A stretch of 64,000 bases of DNA, taken from positions 124,001-188,000 of the forward strand of contig JBEYHY010000004.1 in assembly GCA_040635515.1 (NCBI GenBank). Reading direction: 5' to 3'. The stretch's first letter is position 1. Every line of letters begins with the position of its first letter. The notes beneath the pieces were generated by a model. The model was given only the letters and a program-made list of their open reading frames with translations. It was not told the DNA's origin and did not search any database. The stretch comes from Prauserella_A sp040635515. Its GTDB lineage: Bacteria > Actinomycetota > Actinomycetes > Mycobacteriales > Pseudonocardiaceae. A program made the position numbers and the translations under genes. Positions 7,914 through 17,428 of the stretch are shown here, in pieces.

Positions 7914-10187
7914 TTAACCTCGGCCGATCATCCGGGTGATTCTGTTGGTCACCGGTGTCAGCTCGTCGACCTTTAGTGCGATGAGGACGCCGAACGACAC
8001 CCCGATGCCGACGACGCCTTGCAGGAACAGCTTGATCCACGCGCCGACGACCGGACCGAACATATCCGGAACGAGCATGCCGACCCCTACCGCCGCGAGT
8101 GAGCCGAGCCCGCTCGCGACGACGGTGAAGAGAATGACCCCGAGCACGCGCTTGCTGCGCAGGTTGCCGAGCTTGACCCACAACCAGACCTGCCCGAGTA
8201 CGGCGCCGACCACGAACACGAGCGAGCTGACGAGCATCACGCCGAGCACGACGTTGACGGGATCGAGCAGTGCGGCGGCGAGATACAGCAGCGGGATCTT
8301 GACCGCCGTCATCACCAGCATGATCAGCGTCGGTGTTCGCGAGTCCTTCATCGCGTAGAACACCCGCATCTGGAGCATGACCAGCGCGTAGGGAACGAGG
8401 CCGAACGCGGAGACCGCAAGCGCTTGCCCCAGCCGTTCCGCGTCCTCGACGGAACCCTTGCCCAGCGCGAACAACGCGACACCGATCGAGGTGCCCGCGA
8501 CGGCCATCACCGCGGAAACGGGCAGCAGCATGATCGTGGTGAGCCGGGAGCCGTAGGAAAGGTCACCGATGAGCTTGCGGTACTCGCCGTCGGCAGCGGC
8601 CCTGCTCATCTTCGGCATCAGCGCGGTGAGCAGCGAGACGCCGATGACGCCGTAGGGGAGCTGGAAAAGCAGCCACGCGTTCGAGTAGATGGACGCGCCA
8701 CCCGCCGCGCCCGCCGTGAGCACCCTCGTGTTGACGACCATGCCGATCTGGCTGATCACCACGTAGCCGAGGATCCACAGCGCGAGGCCGCCGAACTCCT
8801 TGAGTCGCTCGTCGATGCCCCAGCGCCACTTGAACGTGAAGCCGGACCGGCGCAGCGCGGGGAACAGGAACACCGCCTGGGCGATCATGGCGGCGAGCAC
8901 GCCGATGCCGAGCACGAGTACCTGCGGGTCGGACATCTGCGTCGGAATGATCGTCGGGTCGCCCGGCACGAGCGCGAAAACCCCGATGGTCACGAAGATG
9001 ACCAGGTTGTTCACGACGGGAGCCCACTGCGCTGGGCCGAAGATCTGTTTGGCGTTGAGGATCGCCGAGAGCACGGCGAAAAGGCCGTAGAACAGCAATC
9101 CCGGAAGCAGCAGATACGCGAACCACGTCGCCAGTTCCGGATTGGCGTGCCCCGTGTCGTCCATCAGCAGGCCGGTCAGCCACGGCGCGAACGCCGTCGA
9201 GACGATGGTGCCGAGGCCGAGCACGGTCACGGCCATGGTCAGCAACCGCTGGGTGTATGCCTCGCCGCCGTCCTTGTCGTCCTGCGAGCGAACGAGCAAC
9301 GGCACGACGACACTCGTCAGCACCCCGCCGAGCAGCAGCTCGTTGATGATCAGCGGCAACGTGTTCGCGACCGTGAACGAGTCGTAGAGCACGCCGAGCG
9401 TGGCGACCCACGCCAGCATCACCTTCCACGCGAACCCGGTGATCCTGCTGATCAGGGTCGCGATGGCCATGCGGCTGCTTGCCTTGGCAAGCGATGGTGC
9501 CTTCTCGGCTTCTTCCGGCCGTTCGAGCTGGACGGCCGGAAGCCGGTCGCCGATGGGTTCGGATGGGCGCGGTCCGTCGAGGATCCGCGGCATCATCCTC
9601 GTCGCGAGCTCGTCGTAAGGGCGCAGCACGTCGGGATCGGCCATCGGCCAGCGGACCCCGGGAGGAACACCCCGCTCGCGCGGGATGAACATCGTCGCCT
9701 CGTTCTGCGGTGGCCGCCCCGGCTGGCGCTGAGCCTCCTGCCGCCACGGCCGCACCGGCGCCTGACGGCGGTGCGGCTCCCGCTGCCTGCCCCTGCGAGG
9801 CGGGCCACTCTGCGGTGGCGCCTGAGGGGGCTGGCCACGTCCAGGAGGCGGCGCCTGCTGCGGCGGTGCGCCCTGCGATGGCGGTGGTCCCTGCGGCGGA
9901 GGGGCTTGCCTCGGGGGTGGCTTTCTCGGCGGCTGGCCGGGTGGCGGCTGCGGAGGCTGGCGCGGAGGTTGTTGCCGTCCGCGCGGAGGCAGTTGCCCAG
10001 GGTAACGAGGTGGTTGCCCGTTGCCCCTTGGGTCGGGCTGGCCTTCCCTCGGCTCCCTCCCCCTTTCCTGCCGAGAGCGCTGCTGCTCGGGAGGCGGTCT
10101 ACGTCCCGGATTCACCGGCGGTGCACGGTCAGGACGCGGAGGTCTCCCCGCACGCTCGGGCGGGATGCCCGGCTCTCTGTCCAACAC
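7914..10187 (-). CDS. murJ: Lipid II flippase MurJ/MviN with long Pro/Gln-rich N-terminus
   Basis: A 757-residue integral membrane protein that moves lipid II across the membrane for peptidoglycan synthesis. Residues 1-190 are Pro/Gln/Arg-rich with PPGQPPRKPPP-type runs; residues from about 230 hold the MurJ core of about 14 helices, including ASSRMAIATLISRITGFAWK and LPGLLFYGLFAVLSAILNAKQ. GTG 10187 is used as start. The encoded C-terminus stops just after the last helices, without the kinase-like region fused to the mycobacterial protein; that region is the next gene. It lies 59 bases after the DUF6049 gene. Confidence 0.94.
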   Translation of the reverse strand: MLDREPGIPPERAGRPPRPDRAPPVNPGRRPPPEQQRSRQERGREPREGQPDPRGNGQPPRYPGQLPPRGRQQPPRQPPQPPPGQPPRKPPPRQAPPPQGPPPSQGAPPQQAPPPGRGQPPQAPPQSGPPRRGRQREPHRRQAPVRPWRQEAQRQPGRPPQNEATMFIPRERGVPPGVRWPMADPDVLRPYDELATRMMPRILDGPRPSEPIGDRLPAVQLERPEEAEKAPSLAKASSRMAIATLISRITGFAWKVMLAWVATLGVLYDSFTVANTLPLIINELLLGGVLTSVVVPLLVRSQDDKDGGEAYTQRLLTMAVTVLGLGTIVSTAFAPWLTGLLMDDTGHANPELATWFAYLLLPGLLFYGLFAVLSAILNAKQIFGPAQWAPVVNNLVIFVTIGVFALVPGDPTIIPTQMSDPQVLVLGIGVLAAMIAQAVFLFPALRRSGFTFKWRWGIDERLKEFGGLALWILGYVVISQIGMVVNTRVLTAGAAGGASIYSNAWLLFQLPYGVIGVSLLTALMPKMSRAAADGEYRKLIGDLSYGSRLTTIMLLPVSAVMAVAGTSIGVALFALGKGSVEDAERLGQALAVSAFGLVPYALVMLQMRVFYAMKDSRTPTLIMLVMTAVKIPLLYLAAALLDPVNVVLGVMLVSSLVFVVGAVLGQVWLWVKLGNLRSKRVLGVILFTVVASGLGSLAAVGVGMLVPDMFGPVVGAWIKLFLQGVVGIGVSFGVLIALKVDELTPVTNRITRMIGRG

Positions 10188-10246
10188 GTGCCCAATCCGT
10201 CGGCGGTCAAGCGGTCGATTCAGGGTAATGCGCCCGAGGAGGAAAC

Positions 10247-12409
10247 TCAGGCCCCGTTCGACTTGCGAGCCTTGACCCGGCGGTAGAGCCGGTGTCCGGA
10301 AAGCAGCACCAACGCGCCTGCCGCGGAGGCCGTGAGCACCACAGTGACGATGCCGAACTCGTTGGAGGTCAGTTCGAGACGGGCCGTCGAGCCGAGTCCG
10401 GTGCCGCCAGGTGTGGTCAACGAAACATCCACGTTGAACCGTCCTGACCGCAGTGCCTCGGTCGGAATGAGCCGTGCGTATTTGCTTCCCGCTGCGAGTG
10501 GGGTGTCCGGGATGCGAGCGGGCCGGAGACCCGCGCTGTTCTCCAGCTGGATACGGACCGTGACGGCAACGGGTAGCGAATTACTCAATGTCACCGGCAG
10601 TGGGCTCGACCCCGACGCGAGCGAGATCGGCTGCGAAGGGGTCGCGACGGTCACCTGCCTGCGGAGGGCGTCGACCTGCGAGGTCGCCGTCGCGGCGGCT
10701 TTCCTGCTCAGTTCCTCGCTGCTCCGCCACGCGGTCGACGTCGCCCGGAGTACCGCGTTGTGCAGGGGCCTGATGACCGTCATCGGCTCGACCTGCCTTG
10801 TCGCGTCGACCGACATCGCGGATTGCAGGTCGGCGGCGATTTCCTCGGCCGATGACAGTTCGCCGACGAAGCGGCTGGCCGCCGGTGCGGGCGGGTTCAC
10901 GGTGTCGCTGCCCGCGCTCAGTGACGCGCTGCCTTCCATGGGGGCGGCGAGAAGCTCCGCCAGCGGAGCCGGTTTCGCCATGCCTGCCCTTTCGAGCCCT
11001 TCGATCGCGTCGAGCAGGGTCACCAGCTCACTGACCGGTGCGTCCCAGCCGTGCGGCGGCGCGACGAGCACCGGCCCGGACGGCTGCTCCGCGCCGAGCC
11101 CGCCCCGGAAGGCGAGCGTGGCGATGGCGTTCTGAGTCGCCATGTTCGGCTGGCCTGGTGGAGTCGAGGGGCTCGGAGGTTCCGAGGCGCGGGAGGGGCC
11201 ACCGCCCAGGGCTTTCGCGACGAGCGGGTCGTAGGTCAGCGCCTTCGCGCCGGTGCCGTCGATGACGGTTGTCGCCGACCCCGTACTCGCCGTCTCCAAC
11301 TGGGAAGGGTCGGTGATGAGCGTCCTCGCGCCTGCCGCGGTGGCCGCCCTCATCGCCATGTTGTCGAGAGCGCCACCAGGCCAGACGACGCCCGCGCTCG
11401 GCTGCACGTTGAGCACGCCGAGGATGGAGGCGGTGTTCAGCGCGTCGCCGACCAGGTCGGCTTCCGTCTCGACCTTCGAGAGTGTGCTGAGGTCGGCGCC
11501 CGCGTAGGGGATCTGTACAACGCAGTGGCCTGCGACGAGTTCCCTCAGCGATTCGAGCCAGCGCGCCGCGTCCTCCCTGCCCGAGCCGTCGACGCGGCCG
11601 GTACCGGTCTGGACCTGGTACCCGCCTGCCATCGCCGACACCGTGTCGAGCAGTTCGGGGTCGATGGCGAAGCACAGCGAACCGAACAAAGCCGCGTCGC
11701 TTCGCTTGGCCGATGCGGCGGCGACCAGCGCGTCGAGCCTGCCGCCCGGGGAGAGCTCGTCGGCGAGCCCGTCATCGGACAGCACGATCGGGCCACCGTA
11801 GGGAGCGGCGACCACGCTCGGTCTCGACGACGTGATCGGCCACAACACGGAGACATCGGCGGCCGCGCTTCCACTCGGCGGGTCGATCACCGGCATCAAC
11901 AGGTCGACCTCTGCCAGCCTGGCCGCACCTCCGTATGCGGGGGTGCCGTTGACGTTGAGGAGAGCCGGATAGACCCCTGGAGCCGTGAGTGCCAGCTCAG
12001 CCGCCGAAACAGTGATCGAGAACGAAGCCTGCTGGCCCGGAGCGAGTGTGTCGGTCACGCCGACCCACGGCGAAGCCGCGGCGTCGGTCGCCGGCGGCTC
12101 GTTGAGCGCCTGGTCGACCTCGCTCTCGGCGCTCAGCGCAGTGCCGACCTGGAAACGGGCGACGACATCGGTGATCGGCCGGTCGCCGACATTGGTCACG
12201 GTCGCCGACAGCCGTACCGTCTGATCGGTCGGGGTGATCATCCTCGGGCTGAGCTGGCTGACGTCGAGCTGGAGCCGGTCAGGTGCGTCGAGCGGTTGGG
12301 CGAACGCGCTCTGCGCACCGAAAAGTCCCTGCGCGACCAGGAAGGCCAGCGCAGCCACCAGCGCTGCGATCTTCCTTGCTGGTGAACCGGCCTCGCGCGC
12401 CTTGTTCAC
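10247..12409 (-). CDS. DUF6049 secreted membrane-anchored protein
   Basis: A 720-residue protein with a signal peptide (about 1-38, ending QSAFAQP), a large extracytoplasmic region with an immunoglobulin-like start (VTNVGDRPITDV), and a C-terminal membrane helix at about 686-708 followed by basic RRVKARKSNGA. It is the counterpart of Rv3909, always between mutT4 and mviN. Molecular role is unknown; its fixed place beside MurJ suggests a role in envelope synthesis. It overlaps the upstream NUDIX gene by four bases. Confidence 0.88.
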   Translation of the reverse strand: MNKAREAGSPARKIAALVAALAFLVAQGLFGAQSAFAQPLDAPDRLQLDVSQLSPRMITPTDQTVRLSATVTNVGDRPITDVVARFQVGTALSAESEVDQALNEPPATDAAASPWVGVTDTLAPGQQASFSITVSAAELALTAPGVYPALLNVNGTPAYGGAARLAEVDLLMPVIDPPSGSAAADVSVLWPITSSRPSVVAAPYGGPIVLSDDGLADELSPGGRLDALVAAASAKRSDAALFGSLCFAIDPELLDTVSAMAGGYQVQTGTGRVDGSGREDAARWLESLRELVAGHCVVQIPYAGADLSTLSKVETEADLVGDALNTASILGVLNVQPSAGVVWPGGALDNMAMRAATAAGARTLITDPSQLETASTGSATTVIDGTGAKALTYDPLVAKALGGGPSRASEPPSPSTPPGQPNMATQNAIATLAFRGGLGAEQPSGPVLVAPPHGWDAPVSELVTLLDAIEGLERAGMAKPAPLAELLAAPMEGSASLSAGSDTVNPPAPAASRFVGELSSAEEIAADLQSAMSVDATRQVEPMTVIRPLHNAVLRATSTAWRSSEELSRKAAATATSQVDALRRQVTVATPSQPISLASGSSPLPVTLSNSLPVAVTVRIQLENSAGLRPARIPDTPLAAGSKYARLIPTEALRSGRFNVDVSLTTPGGTGLGSTARLELTSNEFGIVTVVLTASAAGALVLLSGHRLYRRVKARKSNGA

Positions 12410-12909
12410 TCCGAGGCTCCCTCGAAAATCTCTCGTGCCTTGCGGACGAGCTTGCGCTCGTCGGCGTAGGCGAGTTTGCGCTCCAACTCCGACAGTGGAA
12501 CCCAGGCCACTTCCGTGACCTCGACGTCCTCGTCGGAGAGTTCGCCGCCGGATGCCTCAAGTACAAAGTGGTGCACGGTCTTGTGTACGCGGCGACGTTC
12601 GGCGACGAACCAGTAGTCGATCGTGCCGAGCGGTTGCAGCACATGCGCGGTTATACCGGTTTCCTCTTTGACCTCTCGCATGGCCGTCTGCTCGGTCGTC
12701 TCACCGTCTTCGATATGCCCCTTCGGCAGCGACCAGAGCAGCTTTCCCTGCCGGTCGAGCCTGCCGATCAGCACCGCGTTTTCCCGTTCGGGATCAACGA
12801 CGAGTCCGCCGGCTGAGGTCTCGTCGACCGTGGTCAGCCGCCTGCCGCGGCGGCGCCGGGACCGACGTCCCGGTTTTGCGCCACCGGAGCGACCGGCCGA
12901 TCCAGGCAT
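12406..12909 (-). CDS. NUDIX hydrolase (MutT4-like)
   Basis: A 167-residue pyrophosphohydrolase of nucleoside diphosphate derivatives. The NUDIX box is intact: GHIEDGETTEQ then REVKEETGI. Residues 9-24 form a very basic stretch (KPGRRSRRRRGRR) not needed for catalysis, which may bind nucleic acid. It begins the leftward envelope operon (NUDIX, DUF6049, mviN) and diverges from pcnA. Substrate could be an oxidised nucleotide, a diadenosine polyphosphate, or a capped RNA end. Confidence 0.9.
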   Translation of the reverse strand: MPGSAGRSGGAKPGRRSRRRRGRRLTTVDETSAGGLVVDPERENAVLIGRLDRQGKLLWSLPKGHIEDGETTEQTAMREVKEETGITAHVLQPLGTIDYWFVAERRRVHKTVHHFVLEASGGELSDEDVEVTEVAWVPLSELERKLAYADERKLVRKAREIFEGASE

Positions 12910-13010
12910 GCTGCGATGCTAGAGCAATCGGTGACGCCGGTAGGCTGGCTTCTCGTGTCCGTGTTGATCCTCGTATGTAGTAATAGGAGCATCCCGGGGG
13001 TGCGATCCTG

Positions 13011-14456
13011 GTGAACAACCTCACCGCTCAGCAGAACGCGGTGACCGAGCTGATGCGCATCTCACCCATTGCCGACGAACTCGCCGACCGGTTCGGCAAG
13101 GCGGGACACAAGTTGTTCCTCGTCGGTGGCAGCGTGCGGGACGCACTGCTCGGCAGGCTTTCTCCCGATCTCGACTTCACAACCGACGCGAGGCCCGACG
13201 CCATCCAGCGGATCGCTGCGGGCTGGGCCGACGCCGTGTGGGACACCGGCATCGAGTTCGGCACCGTCGGTCTTTCGAAGCGCGGCATGACGGTGGAGAT
13301 CACCACGTTCCGCGCGGATTCCTACGATCGAGTCACCCGCAATCCCGAGGTGTCGTTCGGCGACACCATCGAGGGAGATTTGGTCCGCAGGGACTTCACG
13401 GTCAACGCCATGGCGATCGACTTGTCGACGAAGAAGTTCGTCGACCCCTACGGAGGGCTGGACGCGCTCCGGCGCAAGGTGCTCGATACGCCCGCGACTC
13501 CTGAGGAGTCGTTCGCCGACGATCCGCTCCGGATGCTCAGGGCGGCGAGGTTCGCTTCACAGTTGTCGTTCGAGCCCGCGCCGAGGGTCGTCACCGCGAT
13601 GACCGACATGGCGAGCGAGATCACCAGGATCACCGCCGAGCGGGTGCAGGCCGAGCTCTCCAAGCTGTTGCTCGGCAAGGCGCCGAGGCGGGGCATCGAG
13701 TTGATGGTTGGCACCGGGTTGGCCGGATACGTGCTGCCCGAGGTGCCAGGCATGCGGCTCGCGATCGACGAACATCATCAGCACAAGGACGTCTACGAGC
13801 ATTCACTGACCGTGCTTGAGCAGGCCATCGAGCTCGAACAGCGACACGAACCGACGTCGGAGCCCGACCTCGTGTTGCGCTTGGCCGCGCTGCTCCACGA
13901 CATCGGCAAGCCGGACACCCGCAAGTTCGAAGCGGGCGGCGGGGTGAGCTTCCATCACCACGAGGTCGTCGGCGCCAAGATGGTGCGCAAGCGTTTGCGT
14001 GCACTCAGGTATTCGAAGGACATCGTCAACGACGTCGCCCAGCTCGTGTACCTTCACCTGCGCTTTCACGGCTACGGCAAAGGCGAGTGGACCGACTCCG
14101 CGGTTCGCAGGTACGTCACAGACGCAGGCGACCTGCTTCCCCGGCTGCACAAGCTCGTTCGCGCCGACTGCACCACGCGAAACCGGCGTAAGGCCACCGC
14201 GTTGCAGCGCACCTACGACGATCTCGAACAGCGCATCGCGAGAATCGCCGAGGAAGAGGACCTCGCCAAGGTGCGGCCCGACCTCGACGGCAACGAGATC
14301 ATGCGCTTGCTCGGCCTTCCACCGGGTCCGCTGGTAGGCAAGGCGTGGAAGCACCTCAAGGAGGTGCGGCTCGACCGGGGGCCGCTCGACCACGACGAAG
14401 CCGTGGCCGAGCTGCGCGCCTGGGCGAGGGAACAGGGCATCGAGCCGAAGGAGTAG
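13011..14456 (+). CDS. pcnA: CCA tRNA nucleotidyltransferase / poly(A) polymerase family
   Basis: A 481-residue enzyme that adds or repairs the tRNA 3' CCA end. The nucleotidyltransferase head is at about 30-175 with LVGGSVRDALLG and the metal-binding DLDF. The RNA/dimer domain follows at about 180-245, and an HD domain at about 285-400 with LLHDIGKPDTRK. Length is normal for the actinobacterial form with HD domain. GTG start follows the purine-rich TAATAGGAGC region by about 25 bases. It diverges from the NUDIX gene and converges with the TNT gene with a three-base gap. Confidence 0.95.
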   Translation: MNNLTAQQNAVTELMRISPIADELADRFGKAGHKLFLVGGSVRDALLGRLSPDLDFTTDARPDAIQRIAAGWADAVWDTGIEFGTVGLSKRGMTVEITTFRADSYDRVTRNPEVSFGDTIEGDLVRRDFTVNAMAIDLSTKKFVDPYGGLDALRRKVLDTPATPEESFADDPLRMLRAARFASQLSFEPAPRVVTAMTDMASEITRITAERVQAELSKLLLGKAPRRGIELMVGTGLAGYVLPEVPGMRLAIDEHHQHKDVYEHSLTVLEQAIELEQRHEPTSEPDLVLRLAALLHDIGKPDTRKFEAGGGVSFHHHEVVGAKMVRKRLRALRYSKDIVNDVAQLVYLHLRFHGYGKGEWTDSAVRRYVTDAGDLLPRLHKLVRADCTTRNRRKATALQRTYDDLEQRIARIAEEEDLAKVRPDLDGNEIMRLLGLPPGPLVGKAWKHLKEVRLDRGPLDHDEAVAELRAWAREQGIEPKE

Positions 14457-14459
14457 CGG

Positions 14460-16379
14460 TCAGCTCTTGGGCGGGACGCGCTCAAGAGCTCCCGACTCGA
14501 TGTGCCTGCCGATGGCATGCGGCAACAGGTACCCGACGGCACCGCCCCGCAACGGACCCCACGGCAGCGTGACGCCGGTGAGTACGTGCAGCGGGCGGGC
14601 CACGCGGTAGTGGTGGACGTCGTTCTCGCGCTCGAAGGCCAGCGAGGTCTCCGCGAACACCGTGTTCTCCGGATGAACCAGGTTGCCCGTGTCGTTGCCG
14701 AAGCGACGCACGATGCTGTCCTCCGGCAATACGATCATGCGCTTGCCCCGGTAGAAGTGCAGTGGTGGTTCGCCGCGCATCGGGACGACCGGCCAATCCG
14801 TCGCGTCGTCGGTCCGCTCCTGGGCTTCGGTGTCGGAGGGCGTCCCCGCGCCGGTACCGCCACGAGCGAGTAGCACCGCGCCGAGCAACGCTTCGGCCGC
14901 GTCTCGAACCCTGGCGAAGTGGCGCGGCTCCCCCGTCGGCGACGAGACCTCCCAGCCTTGCGCCGTGCGGCGAAGGGACCAGTCGGCGCCGTCGGTGCCA
15001 CCGATGCGGTAAGCCGAATCGGGCACACCGTGCTCGGCCAGCCTGCGTCGCAGGACCATGAGCACCTCGCCGGCGCGTAGCTCCCGCTTCGGCTCCTTGC
15101 CCCTGTCGAGTTCGGTCAGCACGTCCCGCTCTTCGAGGTCCTCCTCGGTCCGGGCCGGCCTGGGCTTTCCGACGACGTCCGCCTCGGCGGTGCGCCGCGC
15201 CAGCGAACCGACATAGGCAGGCCGGTACTCGCAGGCCCTGATGTGAGCGAGCAAATCGGCTTCCGGCGGCACTCCGTACTTGCGGAGATAGTGAGGGACG
15301 GCAGCGGGCCAGATCCAGGTGCCGTCGGTGTGCACCGCGTCGGGGACGTTCGCAGGGCCCTGCACGAAGATGTCGGGCAGCATGCCCGGCCTTCCCGCGA
15401 CCACCGGTGCGCGGTAGAGGTAGTTGAGGATGCGCGGGATCTCCTCCTGCGGAACCGGTTGCCGATTGACGACCGGCTTCTCTCCTTCGACGTGACTGTC
15501 GACGACCCTCGCCCTGCGGAAGGTGGTCTCCAGCGGCCTGCCCGCCTTGACGCTGAGCCAGACCGGCGCGTTCGCTCGCGGGTAGTAGTCGAACTCGACG
15601 TCGTAGCTGCGTGCGGTGGTGCGCCCCTCGGGAGGCAGCCGCCAGTCCGGCTCGGTGTCGGCGTCGTAGTCGAAATCGAAGTTGGCCGAGTCGTCGAGCG
15701 TGAATGTGCCTTGGAACCACGTGCCCTTGTCCGGTTCGTACATGGCCGAACGCAACTGGGCGAAGAGCTGGCTCAGCTCCGCGGGGGCGGAGAGCGAGAC
15801 GGCGACGTCACCGGCAACCGCGCGTACTTCCAGTTCCGAGTAGTCCCCCACCTGCCGGAACTGCGCGCCGACCCGTTGCCAACCCGAGGGAAGGAAGCTC
15901 AGCAGCGTCCTGCCGATGGCTCTGAGCAAGGCCTGCGCGTCGCCGCTGCCGGGCTCGGTGCGAGGAGTGCCTTCCTCGGCGAAGTCGTGCCGCTCCTGCC
16001 ACAGCGCGGTGAGCGTCTCCGGGTCGTCGGTCGTCGCGGTGAGGTCGACGAGACCGAGATCGGCGGCGAGCCGCTCGTCTCTGCCTGCCCATCGCAGGGT
16101 CAGTTCGCCGTCCTGTGATCGCGGTTCGACTCGATACGCCTCGTCGTCGAAGAGGCAGTACGTATGAATGCTGAACGTGGCGCGCGCTTCGGCGGCGGGA
16201 ACCACCTTTGCGGGCGCCCCTTGCCATTGCGCGTCGAAGTCGCCGGGCGGCTCCGCGCCCTCCGGTGCGGCGAGCAACACCGTCTCGTCCGCCGTCGATC
16301 GCTGGGCTCGAAAGATCTGGCCGTTCCACAGCGCGTAAAGCGCATCAGGGCGATCGGCCACCTCGGCTCGGTAGCGCAC
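14460..16379 (-). CDS. Multidomain protein with C-terminal TNT-like (NAD glycohydrolase toxin fold) domain
   Basis: A 639-residue protein without signal peptide or membrane helix. Residues 1-130 contain two short beta-rich repeats; about 145-245 resembles the YezG/DUF600 immunity fold (SFLPSGWQRVGAQFRQ); 280-420 is unassigned; 540-639 matches the TNT domain outline (RGKRMIVLPEDSIVRRFGND, NLVHPENTVF, then GGAVGYLLP). TNT domains cleave NAD+ (known for CpnT). Here the glutamine expected in the GGxQY motif is G616 and the arginine expected near residue 578 is Thr, so activity is doubtful. AAGGGGGAAGG precedes GTG 16379. It follows a YbaB-like gene by 49 bases. Likely a T7SS/polymorphic-toxin relative. 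Confidence 0.7.
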   Translation of the reverse strand: MRYRAEVADRPDALYALWNGQIFRAQRSTADETVLLAAPEGAEPPGDFDAQWQGAPAKVVPAAEARATFSIHTYCLFDDEAYRVEPRSQDGELTLRWAGRDERLAADLGLVDLTATTDDPETLTALWQERHDFAEEGTPRTEPGSGDAQALLRAIGRTLLSFLPSGWQRVGAQFRQVGDYSELEVRAVAGDVAVSLSAPAELSQLFAQLRSAMYEPDKGTWFQGTFTLDDSANFDFDYDADTEPDWRLPPEGRTTARSYDVEFDYYPRANAPVWLSVKAGRPLETTFRRARVVDSHVEGEKPVVNRQPVPQEEIPRILNYLYRAPVVAGRPGMLPDIFVQGPANVPDAVHTDGTWIWPAAVPHYLRKYGVPPEADLLAHIRACEYRPAYVGSLARRTAEADVVGKPRPARTEEDLEERDVLTELDRGKEPKRELRAGEVLMVLRRRLAEHGVPDSAYRIGGTDGADWSLRRTAQGWEVSSPTGEPRHFARVRDAAEALLGAVLLARGGTGAGTPSDTEAQERTDDATDWPVVPMRGEPPLHFYRGKRMIVLPEDSIVRRFGNDTGNLVHPENTVFAETSLAFERENDVHHYRVARPLHVLTGVTLPWGPLRGGAVGYLLPHAIGRHIESGALERVPPKS

Positions 16380-16428
16380 GCCTTCCCCCTTTGTCAGTCC
16401 CCACAGTCGCGGTTCAGATTAATTGAAC

Positions 16429-16692
16429 CTAGCGAGGAGGACGCATGCGTTTGGGTGTTGGCCGGGGAGGAACAGGAGGCGGCGCGGCGGTGTCGGATCG
16501 CACCCTTGCCCTGTCGGTGCTTTCGCGAACCACGTCGAGAACGGTCCGCGCGAGAGTGCCCGGATCGGTTCTCTCGAACGCGGTCGGTGCGAATTCGAGC
16601 TCGGTCAGAGCGCCTGCGGAATCGACGGTCACGCGAACAAGCCCGTCCCGCGATGTGACGGTCGTCGACGCTGTGTTACCAGCCATGGTCAC
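16429..16692 (-). CDS. Small YbaB/EbfC-like protein upstream of the TNT gene
   Basis: An 87-residue protein. The first 65 residues have the beta-hairpin plus helix of YbaB proteins (TVTSRDGLVRVTVDSAGALT), followed by a Pro/Arg tail ending PKRMRPPR. Short YbaB-like proteins often precede T7SS or polymorphic-toxin genes in actinobacteria (known association), and this one is in line with the TNT gene. The start is GTG 16692 or ATG two codons later. It may act as a partner, chaperone or DNA-binding regulator; the sequence does not decide. Confidence 0.65.
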   Translation of the reverse strand: MTMAGNTASTTVTSRDGLVRVTVDSAGALTELEFAPTAFERTDPGTLARTVLDVVRESTDRARVRSDTAAPPPVPPRPTPKRMRPPR

Positions 16693-16816
16693 ACGCTCAC
16701 CCTAACGGGTAGGGGCGGGATATTCGCCGAGACCGGCAGGGAAGAGCGGCCCGAGATCGGCGGTGTGTGCGGGCGTGGCGAGAAACCTTTGAGCCCGCTG
16801 AGAAGACCGGCCCACC

Positions 16817-17428
16817 GTGACTCGGGCAGGTGGTGCGGGTGGGATCATGGACGGCGTGCGAGCGGACGCCGAGGTTGAGCCAGGCACACTCCTGGTCGCT
16901 GCCCCTACGATGTTCGACCCCAATTTCCGCAGGACCGTGGTCTTTGTCATCGATCACCGCGGTGAAGGCACCCTCGGTGTCGTCCTGAACCGGCCGAGTG
17001 ATGTTCCCGTGGACGAGGTACTTCCGAGCTGGGGCTCGCACGTGGTGGAACCCCAGGCGGTGTTCGTCGGCGGACCGGTCGAGAAGAAGACGGCGCTGTG
17101 CCTCGCCGCCTTGCGGACCGGCGAGACCGCGGCGAGTGTGCCCGGCGTCATCGCCGTCAGGGGGCCCGTCGCACTGGTCGATCTCGATTCCGATCCGGAT
17201 GTGCTCGTGCCGAAGGTGCGCGGGCTACGTGTGTTCGCGGGCTATGCGGGCTGGGATGCGGGCCAGCTCGCCGACGAGATCGATCGCGGGGACTGGTTGA
17301 TCGTGCCCGCGCTGCCGAGCGATGTGCTGGCGACACCGAAAAAGGACCTGTGGGGCCAGGTGTTGCGAAGGCAGGGGCTGCCGACCGCGTTGCTCGCTAC
17401 GCACCCTGGGGATCTGCAGCGGAATTAG
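16817..17428 (+). CDS. YqgE/AlgH (UPF0301) family protein
   Basis: A 203-residue cytoplasmic protein. The YqgE core is clear: GTLLVAAPTMFDPNFRRTVV, GTLGVVLNRPS, FVGGPV, and FAGYAGWDAGQL. The family's biochemical role is not established. It is the counterpart of Rv0038, which also lies just upstream of leuS. Start is GTG 16817 or ATG 16847; a GGTGGG stretch before the ATG makes the shorter form possible. Its last 32 bases overlap the convergent SdpI-like gene. Confidence 0.9.
   Translation: MTRAGGAGGIMDGVRADAEVEPGTLLVAAPTMFDPNFRRTVVFVIDHRGEGTLGVVLNRPSDVPVDEVLPSWGSHVVEPQAVFVGGPVEKKTALCLAALRTGETAASVPGVIAVRGPVALVDLDSDPDVLVPKVRGLRVFAGYAGWDAGQLADEIDRGDWLIVPALPSDVLATPKKDLWGQVLRRQGLPTALLATHPGDLQRN

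Noticed and set aside
8424..10286. A 620-codon open frame antisense to mviN
   Set aside because: The product is an Arg/His/Glu-rich string without motifs; mviN on the other strand is a clear flippase.
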